DNA of 64,000 nucleotides from Bradyrhizobium manausense (GTDB taxonomy: Bacteria > Pseudomonadota > Alphaproteobacteria > Rhizobiales > Xanthobacteraceae): NCBI RefSeq assembly GCF_018130615.1, contig NZ_JAFCKB010000015.1, positions 1-64,000 on the forward strand. Direction: 5' to 3'. Positions 62,101 to 64,000 of the stretch are shown piece by piece. Every line of letters starts with the position of its first letter. Position 1 is the first letter of the stretch. The notes below the pieces were generated by a model, which was not told the origin of the DNA, did no database searches, and worked only from the letters and a program-made list of their open reading frames with translations. The translations under genes were made by a program, and so were the position numbers.

Positions 62101-62113
62101 GCAGCCGCGCTTC

Positions 62114-63760
62114 TCATGCCACCGCCGCATCCGGAATGCGCGCGGCTTCCATTGGCGCCTTGCCACGGATGAGGTCGGACGCGCGGTCCGCGATCATCAT
62201 GGTCGACGCATTCAAATTCGCCGAGATCATCCGCGGCATGACCGAGGCGTCGATGACGCGGAGGCCTTCGAGGCCGTGGACGCGGAGCTGGTCGTCGACC
62301 ACGGCCCACGTGCTATCCGCCGGGCCCATGCGGCAGGTGCAGCCGGGATGGAAGGTGGTGGTACCGCGTTCCGTGGCGGCGGCGAGGAATTCGTCGTCGG
62401 TGTTGATGTTGGGGCCCGGGAAATCCTCGTAGGCATAATAGGGCGACAGCGGCGCGGACCTCAGCAGGTTGCGCGCGAGCTTCATGCCACCGACGATGAC
62501 GCGGCGGTCGAGCTCGGCATCGAGATAATTGGTCTGGATGATCGGTGGCGCAAAGGGATCATTGGAGCGGATGCGGACATAGCCGCGGCTTTCCGGGCGC
62601 TGCTGCCAGGATGCGACCGTCATGCCGGGCTCGTCCTCGAGCTGGCCCTGCACGCCCTCCTTGTAGGATGCGGGCGTGAAGGTGAGCTGCAGGTCAGACG
62701 AGTCGGCGCTCTCGCCGGAATGCCAGAAGCAATAGACCATGGTCGGCGACAGCGAGAGCAGGCCGCGGCGCGCGGTCGCCCATTTCAGCGCCTCGATCCA
62801 CAGCGAGAAGCCGCGGCGAAGCTCGTTGATGGTCTTGATGTCCTTGACGCGCGCCACTGTTCGCGGCGCGTAATGATCTTGCAGACCCTCGCCGACCGGC
62901 AGCGCGTGGCGCACGGCGATGCCGTGAGCGCCGAGCAGTTCGGGCGAGCCGACGCCGGAGAGCTGGAGCAGCTGCGGCGAATTGTAGGTACCGCCGGAGA
63001 GGATCACTTCCTTGTTGGCGCGCACTTCGATCGGCGTGCCGCCACGGCCGCCTTTGCTATAGCGCACGCCGACGGCGCGCTTGCCCTCGAAGATGATCTC
63101 GGTCGCGTGCGCATGCGTGTGCACATGCACGTTGGGCCGCTTCATCGCCGGCTTGAGGAACGCGGTCGAACCGGAGACGCGCAGGCCCTTGTCGATGGTG
63201 CGCTGGCAGTAGGAGACGCCTTCCTGCTTGGCGCCGTTGTAATCGGGATTACGGGGGATGCCGAGCGAGACCGCGCCTTCCATGAAGGCTTCGCAGAGCG
63301 GATCGCGCCACTCCATCGTGGTAACGGTGAGCTTGCCGTCGCGCCCGCGAAAAGTGTTGTCACCCTCGCCGACCCGCTTCTCCAGCCGCTTGAAATAGGG
63401 CAGCACGTCGGCATAGCCCCAGCCGCGATTGCCCATCTGCGCCCAGGTGTCGAAATCCATGCGCTGGCCGCGGTTGTAGATGTGGCCGTTGATCGAAGAC
63501 GAGCCGCCGAGCGTCTTGCCGCGCGGCGCGTAGATGCTGCGGCCGCCGGTGTAGGGCCCGACCTCCTGCTGGTAGGCCCAGTTAATGCTCTTCATGTGGA
63601 AGGTCTTGATGAAACCCGCCGGCAGATGGATGTAGGGGTGCCAATCGTTCGGACCTGCCTCCAGCACGCAGACGCTCGTGTTGGGATCTTCGCTGAGCCG
63701 GCTGGTGAGGACGCAACCGGCGGAGCCCGCGCCGATGATCACATAGTCAAATCTATCCAT
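62114..63760 (-). CDS. GMC-family oxidoreductase (choline-dehydrogenase-like)
   Basis: The protein (548 residues) starts with the FAD motif MDRFDYVIIGAGSAGCVLTSRLSEDP, followed by LEAGPNDWHPYI. GMC signatures are RGKTLGGSSSINGHIYNRGQ and GVGSPELLGAHGIAVRH. The catalytic His region near the C-terminus is HPGCTCRMGPADSTWAVVDDQ with LRVIDASVMPRMISANLNAS. It belongs with choline dehydrogenase BetA and alcohol dehydrogenases. Without betaine-aldehyde dehydrogenase or transporter genes nearby, the substrate is not certain. It precedes a GNAT-type gene. Confidence 0.88.
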   Translation of the reverse strand: MDRFDYVIIGAGSAGCVLTSRLSEDPNTSVCVLEAGPNDWHPYIHLPAGFIKTFHMKSINWAYQQEVGPYTGGRSIYAPRGKTLGGSSSINGHIYNRGQRMDFDTWAQMGNRGWGYADVLPYFKRLEKRVGEGDNTFRGRDGKLTVTTMEWRDPLCEAFMEGAVSLGIPRNPDYNGAKQEGVSYCQRTIDKGLRVSGSTAFLKPAMKRPNVHVHTHAHATEIIFEGKRAVGVRYSKGGRGGTPIEVRANKEVILSGGTYNSPQLLQLSGVGSPELLGAHGIAVRHALPVGEGLQDHYAPRTVARVKDIKTINELRRGFSLWIEALKWATARRGLLSLSPTMVYCFWHSGESADSSDLQLTFTPASYKEGVQGQLEDEPGMTVASWQQRPESRGYVRIRSNDPFAPPIIQTNYLDAELDRRVIVGGMKLARNLLRSAPLSPYYAYEDFPGPNINTDDEFLAAATERGTTTFHPGCTCRMGPADSTWAVVDDQLRVHGLEGLRVIDASVMPRMISANLNASTMMIADRASDLIRGKAPMEAARIPDAAVA

Positions 63761-63776
63761 GGTGCCCCGGCCGCCT

Positions 63777-64000
63777 CTAGCGCGGCTTGTCGTTGAGTTG
63801 ATATTCGAGATGCGACTTCACCGTCGGCCATTCTGCCGCGGTGATGCTGTACACGACCGTGTCGCGCAGCGTGCCGTTCGGCGCGACCTGATGGCTGCGC
63901 AAAATGCCGTCCTGCTTGGCGCCGAGGCGCTCGATGGCGCGGCGGCTCTGGTGGTTGAAGAAATGCGTGCGGAATTCCACCGCAATGCAGTTCAGCGTCT
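63777..64000 (-). CDS. GNAT-family acetyltransferase, C-terminal part (truncated by window end)
   Basis: The frame is open to the window end, so the start lies outside. The visible 73 residues or so read TLNCIAVEFRTHFFNHQSRR, AIERLGAKQDGILRSHQVAPNGTLRDTVVYSI and TAAEWPTVKSHLEYQL. The NHQSRRAIERLGAKQDG block is the final helix-strand of RimJ/RimL-type GNAT acetyltransferases (N-x-x-S-x-x-x-I-x-x-L-G). It is on the same strand and 16 bp upstream of the GMC oxidoreductase gene, so the two may be co-transcribed. Confidence 0.85.
   Translation of the reverse strand, partial: TLNCIAVEFRTHFFNHQSRRAIERLGAKQDGILRSHQVAPNGTLRDTVVYSITAAEWPTVKSHLEYQLNDKPR

Larger units (their letters stand above)
61707..62113. 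other. Repeat-filled gap with no gene
   Basis: The 407 bases between the MoxR gene and the GMC oxidoreductase gene contain three different palindromic repeats in a row (61723-61851, 61884-61963 and 62015-62100). No gene is seen. Confidence 0.75.

Overview
The window looks like a chromosomal stretch from a Bradyrhizobium or a close relative (Alphaproteobacteria, Nitrobacteraceae). This is inferred from the high GC, the style of the proteins (PmtA-like lipid methyltransferases, FecR with a Pro/Gln-rich tail, DUF2277, many short exported proteins), Irr-type iron boxes at bfr and bfd, and at least seven families of interspersed palindromic repeats between genes. No rRNA, tRNA, CRISPR array or replication origin was seen.

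Layout. 0-1.3 kb: a complete IS4-family element whose left terminus is base 1 of the window. 1.4-9 kb: FecR-domain protein, Nudix hydrolase, then a lipid-oriented block (phosphatidylserine decarboxylase, class III aminotransferase, histidine-rich membrane protein, phospholipid N-methyltransferase-like protein, GT4 glycosyltransferase). 9-15.4 kb: L,D-transpeptidase, GNAT, a DUF899 / HTH regulator / beta-propeller cluster, and a DUF4403 protein. 15.4-21.4 kb: a four-gene polyamine-type ABC transporter operon and a separate amino-acid-type binding protein. 21.4-26.2 kb: PRC-barrel protein, Ser/Gly-rich protein, an OmpR-type two-component system, a zinc-ribbon protein and a lytic transglycosylase. 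26.2-31.2 kb: TPP riboswitch and thiamine operon thiO-thiS-thiG-thiE-thiC.

31.2-35.3 kb is the clearest accessory region. Lower-GC genes (NPPF-type DNA methyltransferase, small HTH protein, nucleotide-cyclase-like protein, and a two-gene membrane operon) lie on both sides of a GC-rich mug-type DNA glycosylase gene. Their make-up recalls conflict or signalling islands, but no function is shown.

35.3-48 kb is a mosaic of short-chain dehydrogenases, GST-like, RidA, small exported proteins, a DnaJ-like protein, a collagen-like protein, an ArsR-type regulator facing an NTF2-like gene, and an alpha/beta hydrolase. 47.7-48.8 kb holds bacterioferritin and its ferredoxin, each preceded by a 15-bp Irr-like palindrome. 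49-57.5 kb: paired exported proteins, lytic transglycosylase with a peptidoglycan-binding domain, EttA, a 2-hydroxyacid dehydrogenase and a second, larger L,D-transpeptidase. 57.5-64 kb: two rhodanese-type enzymes, a VWA (CoxE-like) protein and MoxR ATPase flanking a GlsB-type protein, a GMC oxidoreductase, and a partial GNAT gene cut by the window end.

Gene starts were moved inward where a Shine-Dalgarno site or domain boundary favoured it; these choices are stated per gene. Family names rest on motifs read by eye, without database searches.
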